DNA from: Candidatus Mycobacterium wuenschmannii
GTDB taxonomy: Bacteria > Actinomycetota > Actinomycetes > Mycobacteriales > Mycobacteriaceae
Direction of reading: 5' to 3'
NCBI RefSeq assembly: GCF_030252325.1
Contig: NZ_CP126981.1
Location: 1,984,001-2,048,000 of the forward strand
Length of the DNA: 64,000 bases
In this document: one piece after another, positions 9,608 through 19,186 of the stretch
How positions within the stretch are numbered: position 1 is the stretch's first letter
How the letters are laid out: each line of letters starts with the position of its first letter
Program-made: the position numbers and the translations under genes
Notes under the pieces: generated by a model
Database searches by the model: none
The model's input: the letters and a program-made list of their open reading frames with translations, nothing else
Told to the model about the DNA's origin: nothing

Positions 9608-10801
9608 TCAGCGGGCGATCGTGTTCGCGTCGGTCAGTCGGGCGATGTCTTCGGCGCCAAGCCCCAGAGCCTGGGTCAGCAGGTCGGCCGTGTCCTCGCC
9701 GAGGCGCGGCGCGGGCCGAGCGGCGACGTGTCGGCCGTCGAAGACGGCGGGCAGGCCGGGCGCCAGGTAGTCGCCGAGCCCGTCCTGATGCAGCCGAGAG
9801 AACAGGGGGTTCTTCATGACTCGCTCGTCGGCGGCGGTCTCGGCGAAGGTACGGTAACGCGCGAACAGCACGCTGGTGGCGGACAAGGCCGCGGTGATGT
9901 CGTCGGCCGAGTGCTCGGCGAACCAGGTCGCGAACAGCGCGCTCAAGACGTCGCGGTAGCGGTAGCGCACCCCCTCGTCGGCGAAGTCGGCGTCAAGTGA
10001 CTCGGCGAGCGCGGAAACGGCTGCACCGCAACCGGTTACCGCGACGATGTCCTGGAAGTGCCGCTTGGTCAACGTCACCACCATGAACGCGACACCGTCG
10101 CGGCTGGTGAAGTCCTGCCCGTACTGGCCGTAGATCGCGTTGCCGAGTCGCGCACGCTGAGTGCCGTTGATCTGGGGCTCGGTCAGCAATCCCAGGTTGC
10201 CGGCGGTGGCCAGCGCGACGTCCTCCAGTGGCACGCTGATCTGCGCGCCCACCCCTGACTGGTCGCGACGGCGTGCCGCGGTCACGATGGCGAGCGCAGC
10301 GTAGAGGCCGCAGCAGACGTCCCAGGCCGGCAGCACGTGATTGATGGGTCCGGCGTGGTCCGCCGGTCCGGTGACCAAGGGATAGCCGATGCCGGCGTTG
10401 ACGGTGTAGTCGACGGCGGTGGAACCGTCGTGGCGACCGAGCACCTGGAGGTGGATCAGGTCGGGACGATCGGCGACGAGCGTCTCGTACGACAGCCAGG
10501 ACGGCCCCGCGATGTTGGTCACCACGATGCCGTCACCTTCGACAATCAGCCGCTGGACCAGTTCCTGTCCTTCGGCTGAGCGCAGATCGATGGTGGCCGA
10601 ACGCTTTCCCTTGTTCAGTCCGGTCCAGTAGATCGAGGTGCCGTCCTCGGTCAGCGGCCACCGGCTGGTGTCCGAGGCTCCGCCGATCGGGTCGATGCGG
10701 ATCACCTGCGCACCGAGTTGGCTCAAGGTCATTCCGCACAGCGGCGCCGCGACGAAGCTGGACACTTCGATCACGGTGAGGTCGGCAAGCGGCGCGGTCA
10801 C
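9608..10801 (-). CDS. Family III CoA-transferase (CaiB/BaiF)
   Basis: 397-residue class III CoA-transferase. The N-terminal start (LADLTVIEVSSFVAAPLCG) and the ANKGKRS-like segment (LNKGKRSATIDL) are typical. The catalytic aspartate lies in the family's usual LQVLG...VDYTVNAGIGYP region. The GTG at 10801 overlaps the thiolase stop (TAGTG), indicating coupling. It would move CoA from a donor thioester onto the pathway acid, making activation without ATP possible. Confidence 0.83.
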   Translation of the reverse strand: MTAPLADLTVIEVSSFVAAPLCGMTLSQLGAQVIRIDPIGGASDTSRWPLTEDGTSIYWTGLNKGKRSATIDLRSAEGQELVQRLIVEGDGIVVTNIAGPSWLSYETLVADRPDLIHLQVLGRHDGSTAVDYTVNAGIGYPLVTGPADHAGPINHVLPAWDVCCGLYAALAIVTAARRRDQSGVGAQISVPLEDVALATAGNLGLLTEPQINGTQRARLGNAIYGQYGQDFTSRDGVAFMVVTLTKRHFQDIVAVTGCGAAVSALAESLDADFADEGVRYRYRDVLSALFATWFAEHSADDITAALSATSVLFARYRTFAETAADERVMKNPLFSRLHQDGLGDYLAPGLPAVFDGRHVAARPAPRLGEDTADLLTQALGLGAEDIARLTDANTIAR

Positions 10802-12018
10802 TACGGCACAACCCGCTCGAAGATCGCGGCCAGGCCTTGGCCGCCACCGATGCACATGGTTTCCAGTCCGTATCGCGCGTCACGACGATGCAATTCGCGG
10901 GACAACGTCGCCAGCATCCGGCCGCCGGTCGCGCCGACTGGGTGTCCGAGCGAGATCCCTGACCCGCGCACGTTGGTGCGCTCGTGGTCGGCGGCGCCGA
11001 AGTTCCACTCCCGCATGACCGCAAGGGCCTGGGCAGCGAACGCCTCGTTGAGTTCGATCAGGTCGATGTCGCTGAGTTGCAGTCCGGCTTTGGCCAATGC
11101 GGCCGCGGTGGCCGGCACCGGTCCGATCCCCATCACGTTGGGCGCCACACCCGCACTCGCCCACGACACCATGCGCACCAACGGCGTCAGGCCGAGTTCG
11201 GCCGCGCGTTCCGGGGTGGCCACCAGGCACATTGCTGCTGCGTCGTTCTGACCACTGGCGTTGCCGGCCGTCACGGTCGCACCCGGATCATTCTGTAGCA
11301 GAACGGGTTTGAGCTTGCTCAGCGATTCGATCGTAGTGTCCGCGCGGGGATGCTCGTCGGTGTCGAACACCTCCTCGCCGCGACGGCTTACCACCGTGAC
11401 CGGGATGATTTCCTCGGCCAGCACGCCGTCCTGCTGTGCGGCGACCGCGCGCTGATGCGACGCCACCGCGAGTTCGTCTTGTTCCTGACGGGATATGTCG
11501 TACTGGCGGCGCAGGTTCTCCGCGGTCTCGAGCATTCCGCCGGGCACCGGGTAGTCGCGGCCACCAGCGGTGGTCCGGCCGCGCGCCAGACCGTCGTGCA
11601 CCTGCACGCCGCGGGCCCCGCCCCAGCGCATGTCGGTCGAGTAGAACGCGACGTTGCTCATGCTCTCCGCCCCGCCGGCCACCACGAGATCGTTGTCGCC
11701 GGAACCGATTTGCATGCATGCCTGGATGACAGCCTGCAGGCCCGAACCGCAGCGACGGTCGACCTGCATGCCGGGCACGGTCACCGGCAGACCGGAATCG
11801 AGCGCAACCACCCGCCCGATCGCGGGGGCCTCGCTGTTGGGATAGCAGTGGCCGAGAATGACGTCCTGGACCGCTTCGGGCGGCACGCCGGTCCGGTCGA
11901 GCAGACCGGTCAGCGCGGCGACGCCGAGTTCGACGGCGCTCTGCGACTTGAACATTCCGCCGTACCGCCCGATCGGCGTACGGACAGGCTCGCAGATGAC
12001 CGCCTCGCGCAGGCTCAC
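10801..12018 (-). CDS. Thiolase (acetyl-CoA acyltransferase)
   Basis: 405-residue thiolase. The nucleophilic cysteine is in [10 protein letters not shown], the catalytic histidine in [11 protein letters not shown], and the second cysteine in [10 protein letters not shown], so the active site is complete. It catalyses thiolytic cleavage of a 3-ketoacyl-CoA or the reverse condensation. The GTG start overlaps the stop of the upstream dehydrogenase (GTGA). Within the operon it follows the 3-hydroxyacyl dehydrogenase candidate, as expected for beta-oxidation. Confidence 0.9.
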   Translation of the reverse strand: MSLREAVICEPVRTPIGRYGGMFKSQSAVELGVAALTGLLDRTGVPPEAVQDVILGHCYPNSEAPAIGRVVALDSGLPVTVPGMQVDRRCGSGLQAVIQACMQIGSGDNDLVVAGGAESMSNVAFYSTDMRWGGARGVQVHDGLARGRTTAGGRDYPVPGGMLETAENLRRQYDISRQEQDELAVASHQRAVAAQQDGVLAEEIIPVTVVSRRGEEVFDTDEHPRADTTIESLSKLKPVLLQNDPGATVTAGNASGQNDAAAMCLVATPERAAELGLTPLVRMVSWASAGVAPNVMGIGPVPATAAALAKAGLQLSDIDLIELNEAFAAQALAVMREWNFGAADHERTNVRGSGISLGHPVGATGGRMLATLSRELHRRDARYGLETMCIGGGQGLAAIFERVVP

Positions 12019-12755
12019 AGGTGCCGTCCGCCCGTGACCTCGAGGACGGTTCCGGTCATGTACGACGAGAGGTCGCTGGCCAGGAACAGCGCGACCTTGG
12101 CCACCTCTTCCGGCTCGCCGGCGCGCCCCATCGGAATCTCGGCCAGCTTCTCGTCCCAGATCCGTTGCGGCATGGCCTCGGTCATCGCGGAGCGGATCAG
12201 CCCGGGCTGGATGGCATTGACCCGAACGCCCAGGTGCGCAAGCTCTTTCGACGCCGCCTTGGTCATGCCGACGATGCCCGCCTTGGCGGCCGAATAGTTT
12301 GTCTGACCGATCATGCCGACCTTTCCCGAGATCGATGACATGTTGACGATCGCGCCGCTCTTGTTATCGCGCATGATCGCCGCGGACTTGCGCAGCCCGT
12401 TCCACGTGCCCTTCAGGTGGACGGCGATGACCTCGTCGAACTGGTCCTCGGTCATCTTGCGCATCGTCGCGTCGCGGGTGATGCCGGCGTTGTTGATCAT
12501 GATGTCCAGCGCGCCGAAGCCGTCCACGGCGGCGCCGAGCAGTGCGTCGACGTCCGCACCGGAGGTCACGTCACAGCGCACCGCCAGGGCCACGGTGTCC
12601 CCGCCCAACTTCGCGGCCGCCTCGTGTGTCGCGTCGAGATTCACGTCGCCCAGTACCACCCGAGCGCCCTCGTCCACGAAGCGTTGCGCGATGGCCAACC
12701 CCAGACCCTGGGCTCCCCCTGTGATCACTGCAGTCTTACCGCTCAACAACGACAC
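12015..12755 (-). CDS. Short-chain dehydrogenase/reductase, FabG-like
   Basis: 246-residue Rossmann-fold SDR. NAD(P)-binding TGGAQGLG is near the N terminus, with NNAG, a catalytic Ser region ([10 protein letters not shown]), and YSAAK with the catalytic Tyr and Lys. The GTG at 12755 is chosen because the nucleotide-binding strand begins six residues later and AGGAAG lies upstream; extending to 12815 would run into the operator palindrome. Likely a 3-hydroxyacyl-CoA dehydrogenase and first gene of the minus-strand operon. Confidence 0.85.
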   Translation of the reverse strand: MSLLSGKTAVITGGAQGLGLAIAQRFVDEGARVVLGDVNLDATHEAAAKLGGDTVALAVRCDVTSGADVDALLGAAVDGFGALDIMINNAGITRDATMRKMTEDQFDEVIAVHLKGTWNGLRKSAAIMRDNKSGAIVNMSSISGKVGMIGQTNYSAAKAGIVGMTKAASKELAHLGVRVNAIQPGLIRSAMTEAMPQRIWDEKLAEIPMGRAGEPEEVAKVALFLASDLSSYMTGTVLEVTGGRHL

Positions 12756-12803
12756 ACGATCACCGTCTTCCTGTCGGGGCCTCCACGCCGAGGCATCGTC
12801 TAC

Positions 12804-12822
12804 ATCATATTTCATATATGAT
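12804..12822. promoter_or_regulatory. Inverted repeat ATCATAT-N5-ATATGAT, operator candidate
   Basis: Two perfect 7-base arms separated by TTCAT form an AT-rich 19-bp inverted repeat in the divergent gap between the dehydrogenase operon (minus) and the acyl-CoA dehydrogenase at 12899 (plus). Its size fits a dimeric regulator. The GntR protein encoded at the end of the minus-strand operon is the obvious candidate, by inference. Confidence 0.55.
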
Positions 12823-12898
12823 CGCGGCCGAGCAGCGGTCGGTGGGGTCCCGCAATTGCAGGATCCGAGGCCGATCGCCGAAGAAGGAGCGTTGATTC

Positions 12899-14062
12899 AT
12901 GCCTGCTGCCGTCGACGACGACGACTTCCAGCAGATCCTGGCGGCGACCCGCCAGTTCGTCCGCACCGCGGTCATGCCCCGAGAGCAGGAGATTCTCGCA
13001 AGCGACAAGGTGCCCGACGATCTGCGACAGCAGGCGAAAGACATGGGGCTGTTCGGTTACGCGATCCCGCAGGAGTGGGGCGGGCTCGGGCTCGACATCA
13101 CCCAGGACATCGAGTTGGCGATGGAACTCGGCTACACCTCGCTGGCGCTGAGGTCGATGTTCGGCACCAACAACGGCATCGCCGGCCAGGTACTGGTCGG
13201 GTTCGGTACCGATGAGCAGAAGTCAACCTGGTTGGAGGGCCTGGCGTCCGGCAAGGTCGCCTCGTTCGCACTCACCGAGCCCGGAGCTGGATCGAATCCA
13301 GCGGGATTGCGCACCAAGGCAATTCGCGACGGCGACGACTGGGTGATCAACGGCGAGAAGCAGTACATCACCAACGCCCCGGTCGCCGACCTGTTCGTCG
13401 TCTTCGCACGGACGCGCCCCGCCGACGACGACGGACCCGGGATCGCGGTGTTCCTGGTGCCCGCCGACGCCGACGGCGTCGAGGTGGGGCCGAAGGACGC
13501 CAAGATGGGCCAGGAGGGCGCCTGGACCGCCGACGTCCGCTTTACCGATGTGCGGGTGCCCGACAGCGCGCTGATCGGTGGTAGCGAGGACATCGGCTAC
13601 CGGGCGGCGATGACGTCGCTGGCGCGCGGCCGGATTCACATCGCGGCCCTCGCGGTCGGCGCGGCCCAGCGGGCGCTCGACGAATCGGTCGCCTACGCGG
13701 CGACCGCGACTCAGGGCGGAAAACCCATCGGCAGCTTCCAGTTGGTGCAGGCGATGCTCGCAGACCAGCAGACGGGGGTGATGGCCGGCCGCGCCTTGGT
13801 CCGCGATGCGGCCCGGCTGTGGCTCGACGACGAGGACCGCCGGATCGCGCCGTCGGCGGCGAAGGTGTTCTGCACCGAAATGGCCGGAAAAGTAGCCGAT
13901 CTCGCCGTGCAGATCCACGGCGGCAGCGGCTACATGCGGGAGGTGCCGGTCGAACGCATCTACCGCGACGTCCGCCTGCTCCGCCTATACGAGGGCACCA
14001 GCGAGATCCAGCGTCTGATCATCGGCGGGAATCTGGTCAAGGCCGCCCAGCGCAAGCAGTGA
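12899..14062 (+). CDS. Acyl-CoA dehydrogenase
   Basis: 387-residue flavin-dependent acyl-CoA dehydrogenase. The middle-domain FAD/substrate segment reads ALTEPGAGSNPAG and the catalytic glutamate is in RLYEGTSEIQR. An AAGGAG ribosome site precedes the ATG. It is transcribed divergently from the SDR-thiolase operon across the 12804 inverted repeat, so the two units may be co-regulated. It ends directly against the convergent DUF4436 gene. Substrate chain length cannot be told from the sequence alone. Confidence 0.9.
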   Translation: MPAAVDDDDFQQILAATRQFVRTAVMPREQEILASDKVPDDLRQQAKDMGLFGYAIPQEWGGLGLDITQDIELAMELGYTSLALRSMFGTNNGIAGQVLVGFGTDEQKSTWLEGLASGKVASFALTEPGAGSNPAGLRTKAIRDGDDWVINGEKQYITNAPVADLFVVFARTRPADDDGPGIAVFLVPADADGVEVGPKDAKMGQEGAWTADVRFTDVRVPDSALIGGSEDIGYRAAMTSLARGRIHIAALAVGAAQRALDESVAYAATATQGGKPIGSFQLVQAMLADQQTGVMAGRALVRDAARLWLDDEDRRIAPSAAKVFCTEMAGKVADLAVQIHGGSGYMREVPVERIYRDVRLLRLYEGTSEIQRLIIGGNLVKAAQRKQ

Positions 14063-14893
14063 TCATGTCTTCCTGCTGACGTGGCGCCACCAGCAGTAGA
14101 CGTAGAGCCCCATGGAGATGACCAGCACGACGATCACCCACAGCACAACGGTGACATCGACCCAGAACCCGATCGGCGGTGCGTCGGGCAGTGCGGTGCG
14201 CAACGGCACCACCGAAAACAGCAGCGCCGCATACCATGTCGTCATCGGCGGGAAGAATTCGCGTTTGTAGGCGAGGGTCTGCACCGCGACGAACAACGCC
14301 AGGCCGGCCAGCGCGATCAGCACCGCGAGGATGACGGCCGCGAACGCGGCTGTGCTCGGTGAACGGTGCAAGATCACGTGGTACGGCGACGGCGTCGCGC
14401 CGCCACCGGCGTCCGGGACGGTGACCTTCCATCCCGGAATTCGGTCGAAGACCGTCACCGAGGCGCGCTGGGGCGGTTGGCCGCCCGGAAAGAGTTCGAC
14501 GGTGACCGGTCCCGTCTCGTAGCGGTCGAAGGGCCAGCTCGATGGATCGCCGGAAACAATCAGTGGCACCGGAAAGACGCCCGGGACAACACCTTTCAGC
14601 CAGCTGCGCTTGGTTGGCGTGACGGCCGACGTGACCGCGACGCTGAGGTCGTCCTTGAGGCCGTGCGTCACCGGATCGAGTAGATCGGGCCCCGGCACCA
14701 CCGTGAGGTTGACCGTCAGCACGCCCTTGACCGATGCGACCTCCTCGACGTCGCAGATGACGGTGGTGCCGTTGGATGTCGGCTGGCCGTGCGAAATCTC
14801 GTGGGGCCGGCCCATGCCGGTGTGGCTGTAGAGCACGATGGTCGCGATGTACGCAGCGACGAAAACCGCGACGGCCGCCATGCCCTTTTTCAC
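14063..14893 (-). CDS. DUF4436 membrane protein
   Basis: 276-residue membrane protein of a family seen mainly in mycobacteria. There is an N-terminal hydrophobic segment (residues about 5-20) and a cluster of three or four transmembrane helices in the last 100 residues (AAVILAVLIALAGLALFVAV; VTVVLWVIVVLVISMGLYVY). Between them lies a roughly 150-residue beta-rich domain probably facing the periplasm. The function is not known. It is convergent with the preceding dehydrogenase and divergent from the mycofactocin-type SDR. Confidence 0.65.
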   Translation of the reverse strand: MKKGMAAVAVFVAAYIATIVLYSHTGMGRPHEISHGQPTSNGTTVICDVEEVASVKGVLTVNLTVVPGPDLLDPVTHGLKDDLSVAVTSAVTPTKRSWLKGVVPGVFPVPLIVSGDPSSWPFDRYETGPVTVELFPGGQPPQRASVTVFDRIPGWKVTVPDAGGGATPSPYHVILHRSPSTAAFAAVILAVLIALAGLALFVAVQTLAYKREFFPPMTTWYAALLFSVVPLRTALPDAPPIGFWVDVTVVLWVIVVLVISMGLYVYCWWRHVSRKT

Positions 14894-14989
14894 CGCGGAA
14901 TTGTCGCACGGTGCCGGGCCAGAACCGGGCCGAAGCGTCAGACGCTATTATCGTCCCCATTACAGTGGCCTTTACCATAGGGAGTGCGT

Positions 14990-15811
14990 ATGACCGGTCG
15001 GCTGCAAGACAGGGTCGCATTCATCACCGGCGCGGCGCGGGGTCAGGGTCGTGCGCATGCCGTCAAGCTAGCCCGTGAAGGCGCCGACATCATCGCGGTC
15101 GACATCGCCGGCAAGCTGCCGTCCTGCGTGCCCTACGACCCGGCCACCCCCGAAGATCTCGCCGAAACCACTCGGCTGGTCGAAGCAGCTGGGCGCCGAA
15201 TCATCGCCTCGGCCAACGATGTTCGCGACTTTGACGGCCTGCGCGAGACTGTAGGCAATGCCGTCGCCACCCTGGGCCGGCTTGACGTCATCGTCGCCAA
15301 CGCAGGCATATCGGCCCCGCAGGTGTGGAATGAGATCACCCCGGATTCGTTCCGCGACGTGATGGACGTGAACGTGACGGGCGTCTGGAACACTGTGATG
15401 GCCGGTGCGCAGCACATCGTCGACGGCGGCCGCGGCGGATCGATCATCTTGATCAGCTCGGCGGCGGGACTCAAGATGCAGCCGTTCATGATTCACTACA
15501 CCGCCAGCAAGCACGCCGTCACCGGGATGGCCCGCGCGTTCGCCGCCGAACTGGGCCGGTATGCGATCCGGGTCAACAGCGTGCACCCCGGCCCGGTCAA
15601 TTCCGCGATGGGCAGCGGCGAGATGGTCTCCGCGATCGCGAGCGCCAACGAGACGGTCCCGACGATGGCCAACGTGCTGACACCGTTCCTGCCCAACTGG
15701 GTGGCCGAGCCCGAGGACATCGCCGACGCGGTGTGCTGGCTGGCCAGCGACGAGTCGCGGTATGTCACCGCGGCGGCGGTGCCGGTCGATCAGGGGTCGA
15801 CGCAGTATTAG
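14990..15811 (+). CDS. Mycofactocin-coupled SDR oxidoreductase
   Basis: 273-residue SDR of the subfamily that keeps its NAD bound and uses mycofactocin as electron carrier. Evidence is the N-terminal ITGAARGQGRAHAVKLA and the family insertion YDPATPEDLAETTRLVE followed by the RIIASANDVRD segment. The catalytic YTASK and a NAG motif are present. ATG at 14990 has GGAG six bases upstream; a GTG at 14984 is possible. TACCAT at 14973-14978 could be a -10 element. The substrate is probably an alcohol such as a terpenoid or steroid alcohol, by family. Confidence 0.85.
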   Translation: MTGRLQDRVAFITGAARGQGRAHAVKLAREGADIIAVDIAGKLPSCVPYDPATPEDLAETTRLVEAAGRRIIASANDVRDFDGLRETVGNAVATLGRLDVIVANAGISAPQVWNEITPDSFRDVMDVNVTGVWNTVMAGAQHIVDGGRGGSIILISSAAGLKMQPFMIHYTASKHAVTGMARAFAAELGRYAIRVNSVHPGPVNSAMGSGEMVSAIASANETVPTMANVLTPFLPNWVAEPEDIADAVCWLASDESRYVTAAAVPVDQGSTQY

Positions 15812-16740
15812 CACTCGCTGGGCATCTGAGCCGCGTTGCGCGCCAGCGTGCGTGCGATGAAAGCGATTTGGTGGTCGACGACCTTGTCGAACCACTCGTT
15901 GCCGGGCCACACGTCGAAGTGGTCGCACGGGTAGTGGTGTACTTCCGCCCTCCCCCGCACCGCGACCTTGGCGATCGACTCCGCAGGCACGAACCGGTCG
16001 AAGTCGGCGATCTGCACCAGCAGCGGGCAGCGCAGTTTGGCGGCCGCGCCCGACGACCGCACCAGCGCGAGTTGCAGGCCGACGCCGGCGTCGATTTCGT
16101 TGCGCCAGGTCGGGCCCGCCATCGACAGATAGTTCTCGTAGGCGCCGTCGAGCGTCAGCGCACCCGCCTCACCGGGCCGCCCGACCACGGGCATGAAGGT
16201 TGCGCTGCCGCCCATGGCGGCAGCGAGGCGACCCTTCACGCCGGCGGCGGTCCAGCGCATTCCGGAGACCAGGTCACACTGCGCGATGGCAAGTCGGCTG
16301 GTGGCCGCGCCACTGGTCAGCGGCGTCAGCGCGATCACACCGGCGATCGCTCCGTCGTTCGCCGCGACCCGCAAGACGTGGCCACCGGAGAACGACACTC
16401 CCCAGAGCAGCACTCGGCCCGGGTCGACGTCGGGTAATCGTCGCACGGCCGATACGGCGGCCCGATAGTCGTCGACTTGCCTTGCGACCGAGACTGTTTG
16501 GCGGGGTTCGCCCCCCGAAGCGCCGAAGCCGCGATAGTCGAACGCAACGACGTCGACTCCCGCGTTGCTCAGCCGACGGCCGAACGGCTCGAGGCCGGAG
16601 TCCTTGGTGCCGGCAATGCCATGAGCCATCACAACGACGGGACGGCCGGACGGGCTGGCGAAGCGGTCGCCCGCACCGCGGAAATGCCATGCGTCGCAAA
16701 CCGTCTCGCCCGAGCGAAAGGTCAGCGCGGTGTACGTCAT
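15808..16740 (-). CDS. Alpha/beta hydrolase
   Basis: 310-residue serine hydrolase. Visible parts are an HGIAGTKD oxyanion-hole loop, a nucleophile elbow WGVSFSGGH, and a late histidine in CDHFDVWPG. The fold and the residues near the N terminus (FDYRGFGASGG) resemble X-Pro dipeptidyl-peptidase-like or dienelactone-type hydrolases. The ATG overlaps the monooxygenase stop (ATGA). Coupled to a flavin monooxygenase, it could open an ester or lactone made by Baeyer-Villiger oxidation; this is inference. Confidence 0.82.
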   Translation of the reverse strand: MTYTALTFRSGETVCDAWHFRGAGDRFASPSGRPVVVMAHGIAGTKDSGLEPFGRRLSNAGVDVVAFDYRGFGASGGEPRQTVSVARQVDDYRAAVSAVRRLPDVDPGRVLLWGVSFSGGHVLRVAANDGAIAGVIALTPLTSGAATSRLAIAQCDLVSGMRWTAAGVKGRLAAAMGGSATFMPVVGRPGEAGALTLDGAYENYLSMAGPTWRNEIDAGVGLQLALVRSSGAAAKLRCPLLVQIADFDRFVPAESIAKVAVRGRAEVHHYPCDHFDVWPGNEWFDKVVDHQIAFIARTLARNAAQMPSEC

Positions 16741-18068
16741 GCGAAGGCCGATGCGGCGGCGCGCTTGAGCCCTGCGGGTAGTTCTCGCGTCCGGATGTCG
16801 TGCTCGTAGTAGAAGTAGTCGACCTGCTGCGTGTGGCGCGGCCGGTCGGTGCAATGGCCGACATACATCTGCTGATCGGCGTCGATCACCCGTTCCATCT
16901 CCGCCGGCGACGGCAGTGCATAGCGCCCCACCGCGTAGGCAGCGAGCAGCCGGGCCTGGCACTCGACGAACGGGAACAGCGTCGGTACAGCCTGCGCGAA
17001 GCCGATGAATGCCAGATCCGCCAAGCCGGGTTTAAACATCCGCTTGTAAAGCCGGATCTGATTGTCCGGCGCGCTGATCAGACCGGGGTCGAAAAACGGG
17101 AAGGTGATGTTGTATCCGGTCGCATAGACGATCGCATCGAATTCGTCGCTGGTGCCGTCGTCGAAATGAACCACGTCACCATCGAGGCGGGAGACGTTCG
17201 GTTTGGGAATCACGTCGCCGGACCCGAGTCGCAGCGGCAATTCCACCGATTGCGTCGGGTGAGCTTCGAAGATCTTGTGGTTGGGCGCGGGCAGACCGTA
17301 GAGCGTCGGGTCAGTGCCCATCAGCGGCATCAACGCCTGAATCGCCTTGCGCTGCCACGCTAACGGCAAATGGGGCGAGGTTCTGAACAGCTTGTCGCCG
17401 GGCCGGCCGGCGATGTATTTGGGAACGATCCAGGCGCTGGATCGGGTAGATAGCGTGACCCGGTTCTGCAGCGCCCGCGACGACAACTCCACGGTGATAT
17501 CGGCGGCGCTGTTGCCCAGGCCCACGACGAGAATCCGCTTGCCGGTCAATTCCAGGGGCGTGTGCGGATCTATGTAATGGTGCGAGTGGATGACGTCGCC
17601 GTTGAAGGTGCCGGGAAAGTCGGGAAATCGAGCGTCCCAGTGATGACCGTTGGCGACGACCAGGAGGTCGAATTCGCGGGTGGCGCCGGCCTGATCCTCG
17701 ATCAGCCAACCGCCGGCCTCGTTTCGGCGCGCCTGGGCTACGCCGTTGTTGAACTCGATGTGCTCCAAGAGGTCGAAGGTGTCAGCGTAGGCATCCAGAT
17801 AGGCCTTGATGTCGGAGTGATGCGGGAAGGCGGGAAAGTGTTCGGGAATCGGAAAGTCCTTGAACGACAACCGATGCTTCGAGGTGTCGATGTGCAGCGA
17901 GCGGTAGGCGCTGCTGTGCCCGTTCGGGTTGCCGAAGGCCCAGTTGCCGCCGATCCGGTCAGAAGTCTCGAATGTCGTGTACGGCACGTCGTAGTCGTTG
18001 AGCATCTTTCCGGCGGTCAGCCCGCTGATGCCGGCGCCAATGATCGCGGTGCGCGGCCTGTTCGTCAT
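16737..18068 (-). CDS. Class B flavin monooxygenase (FMO/BVMO type)
   Basis: 443-residue NADPH-dependent monooxygenase. The FAD site is IGAGISGLTAGK, the family fingerprint FxGxxxHxxxY is met by FNGDVIHSHHY, the NADPH site is VVGLGNSAAD, and the C-terminal ATGYN is present. The start at 18068 overlaps the phosphotransferase stop by ATGA. It inserts one oxygen atom into an organic substrate (N-, S- or Baeyer-Villiger oxidation). The downstream coupled hydrolase favours a ketone-to-ester route. Confidence 0.87.
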   Translation of the reverse strand: MTNRPRTAIIGAGISGLTAGKMLNDYDVPYTTFETSDRIGGNWAFGNPNGHSSAYRSLHIDTSKHRLSFKDFPIPEHFPAFPHHSDIKAYLDAYADTFDLLEHIEFNNGVAQARRNEAGGWLIEDQAGATREFDLLVVANGHHWDARFPDFPGTFNGDVIHSHHYIDPHTPLELTGKRILVVGLGNSAADITVELSSRALQNRVTLSTRSSAWIVPKYIAGRPGDKLFRTSPHLPLAWQRKAIQALMPLMGTDPTLYGLPAPNHKIFEAHPTQSVELPLRLGSGDVIPKPNVSRLDGDVVHFDDGTSDEFDAIVYATGYNITFPFFDPGLISAPDNQIRLYKRMFKPGLADLAFIGFAQAVPTLFPFVECQARLLAAYAVGRYALPSPAEMERVIDADQQMYVGHCTDRPRHTQQVDYFYYEHDIRTRELPAGLKRAAASAFA

Positions 18069-19141
18069 GTCGCCGCCTCCTGCCCGGCCGCGTACCCCGC
18101 GACCAGATCCAGCGAACCCAATTCGCGAATCGCCTGACAGCCGCGGGCCAGCATGGTGAGCACCATGTCGTCGCCGCGGTCGGTCGCGGTCGCGAACGCG
18201 AATCCCAGCGCCGAGATCAGCACCGTCTGAGTCATACCGAGTCGATAGTCCTGCCAACAGGTTTCACTGTCGTACCCGGTGACTCCGTAGCCGGTCAGCG
18301 CGCGGTGGTAGTCGTCGACGAGGTCACGCTCGATCGAGGCGCGCAGGTCGGGCTTGAGGCTGGTCGCGGTGAAGTACGCCAGGTCGCGGGCGGGCAGACC
18401 CACCCCGAGCGTCTGCCAGTCGACCACCGTCACGCCGCCCCCGTCGGGGAAGAACAGCAGGTTGTCGAGGCGATAGTCGCCGTGCAACAGCGCAAATCTG
18501 TCTCGCTCCGCGAGCAGCCACGGTGTCACCAAATTCATTGCTGCGGTGAAGGTCTCGCGGTCCGCAGCGCTCATCCGGTCGCCGAGTTTGTCCAGTGTGA
18601 TCTCGGCACTCATCCGGGCGACCTCCCCCAGGCCGCCGGCCGACGCTTCGTCGGGCCGCGCGAACGCGACCCCGTCGAAGTCCAGCCAGAATGGGTCGCA
18701 CCAGCTCGGGGCGTGCAGTCCGGCCAGCGCCGTCACCGACAGCCGCGCTTCGCGCTCCCCACAACCCGCGATCTGGTCGCCCTGCGCCGCGGGTGCCTGG
18801 TCAGCCAGCAGCAGCGCGTAATCCAGTGCATCGTCGCTGATTTCGCAATAGAAGCATTGCGGCGTCGGCACCTGCACTCGATCGACCACGCCGGTGTAGA
18901 AGGCGCATTCGCTGCGGTAGCCAATGGTCACCCGGTCGCGCACGGCGTCGTCCTGGGCGGGCAGCTTGATCACGAAGGTGTCGGGCAGGTCGCCGGCGTC
19001 GGCGTAGGTGACTGACACTCGGTAGGTCGCGCCGGTCTGACCGGTGCCGATGCCGACCACGTCGACCCCGGCCACCGGCACGCCGAGCACCCCGGCGAGC
19101 CAGTCGGTGGTGACGTCAGCGGGAAAGCGAGGTATCGGCAT
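18065..19141 (-). CDS. APH/ecdysteroid-kinase-like phosphotransferase
   Basis: 358-residue kinase-fold protein. The Brenner-type catalytic loop LLHGDYRLDNLLF and the metal-binding VVDWQT are clear, as is a lysine in the N lobe (DTFVIKLPAQ). Proteins of this family phosphorylate small alcohols or aminoglycosides. The ATG at 19141 is chosen over 19159 because a TACAGT -10 box lies six bases before it, predicting a leaderless start. It heads a tightly overlapping three-gene unit with the monooxygenase and hydrolase. Confidence 0.8.
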   Translation of the reverse strand: MPIPRFPADVTTDWLAGVLGVPVAGVDVVGIGTGQTGATYRVSVTYADAGDLPDTFVIKLPAQDDAVRDRVTIGYRSECAFYTGVVDRVQVPTPQCFYCEISDDALDYALLLADQAPAAQGDQIAGCGEREARLSVTALAGLHAPSWCDPFWLDFDGVAFARPDEASAGGLGEVARMSAEITLDKLGDRMSAADRETFTAAMNLVTPWLLAERDRFALLHGDYRLDNLLFFPDGGGVTVVDWQTLGVGLPARDLAYFTATSLKPDLRASIERDLVDDYHRALTGYGVTGYDSETCWQDYRLGMTQTVLISALGFAFATATDRGDDMVLTMLARGCQAIRELGSLDLVAGYAAGQEAAT

Positions 19142-19147
19142 GGCGAT

Positions 19148-19153
19148 ACTGTA
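19148..19153 (-). promoter_or_regulatory. -10 box TACAGT, leaderless
   Basis: TACAGT on the minus strand fits TAnnnT and ends six bases before the ATG at 19141, the spacing expected when transcription starts at the first base of the start codon. Confidence 0.45.
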
Positions 19154-19186
19154 AGCCATTCGGCAGCGGGGGCGGCGCAGTTGACG

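Noticed and set aside
8536..9819. Long open frame of 427 codons on the plus strand opposite the acyl-CoA dehydrogenase and CoA-transferase
   Set aside because: It is antisense to two well-supported genes, has the composition of a codon-position shadow in high-GC DNA and no recognisable motif.
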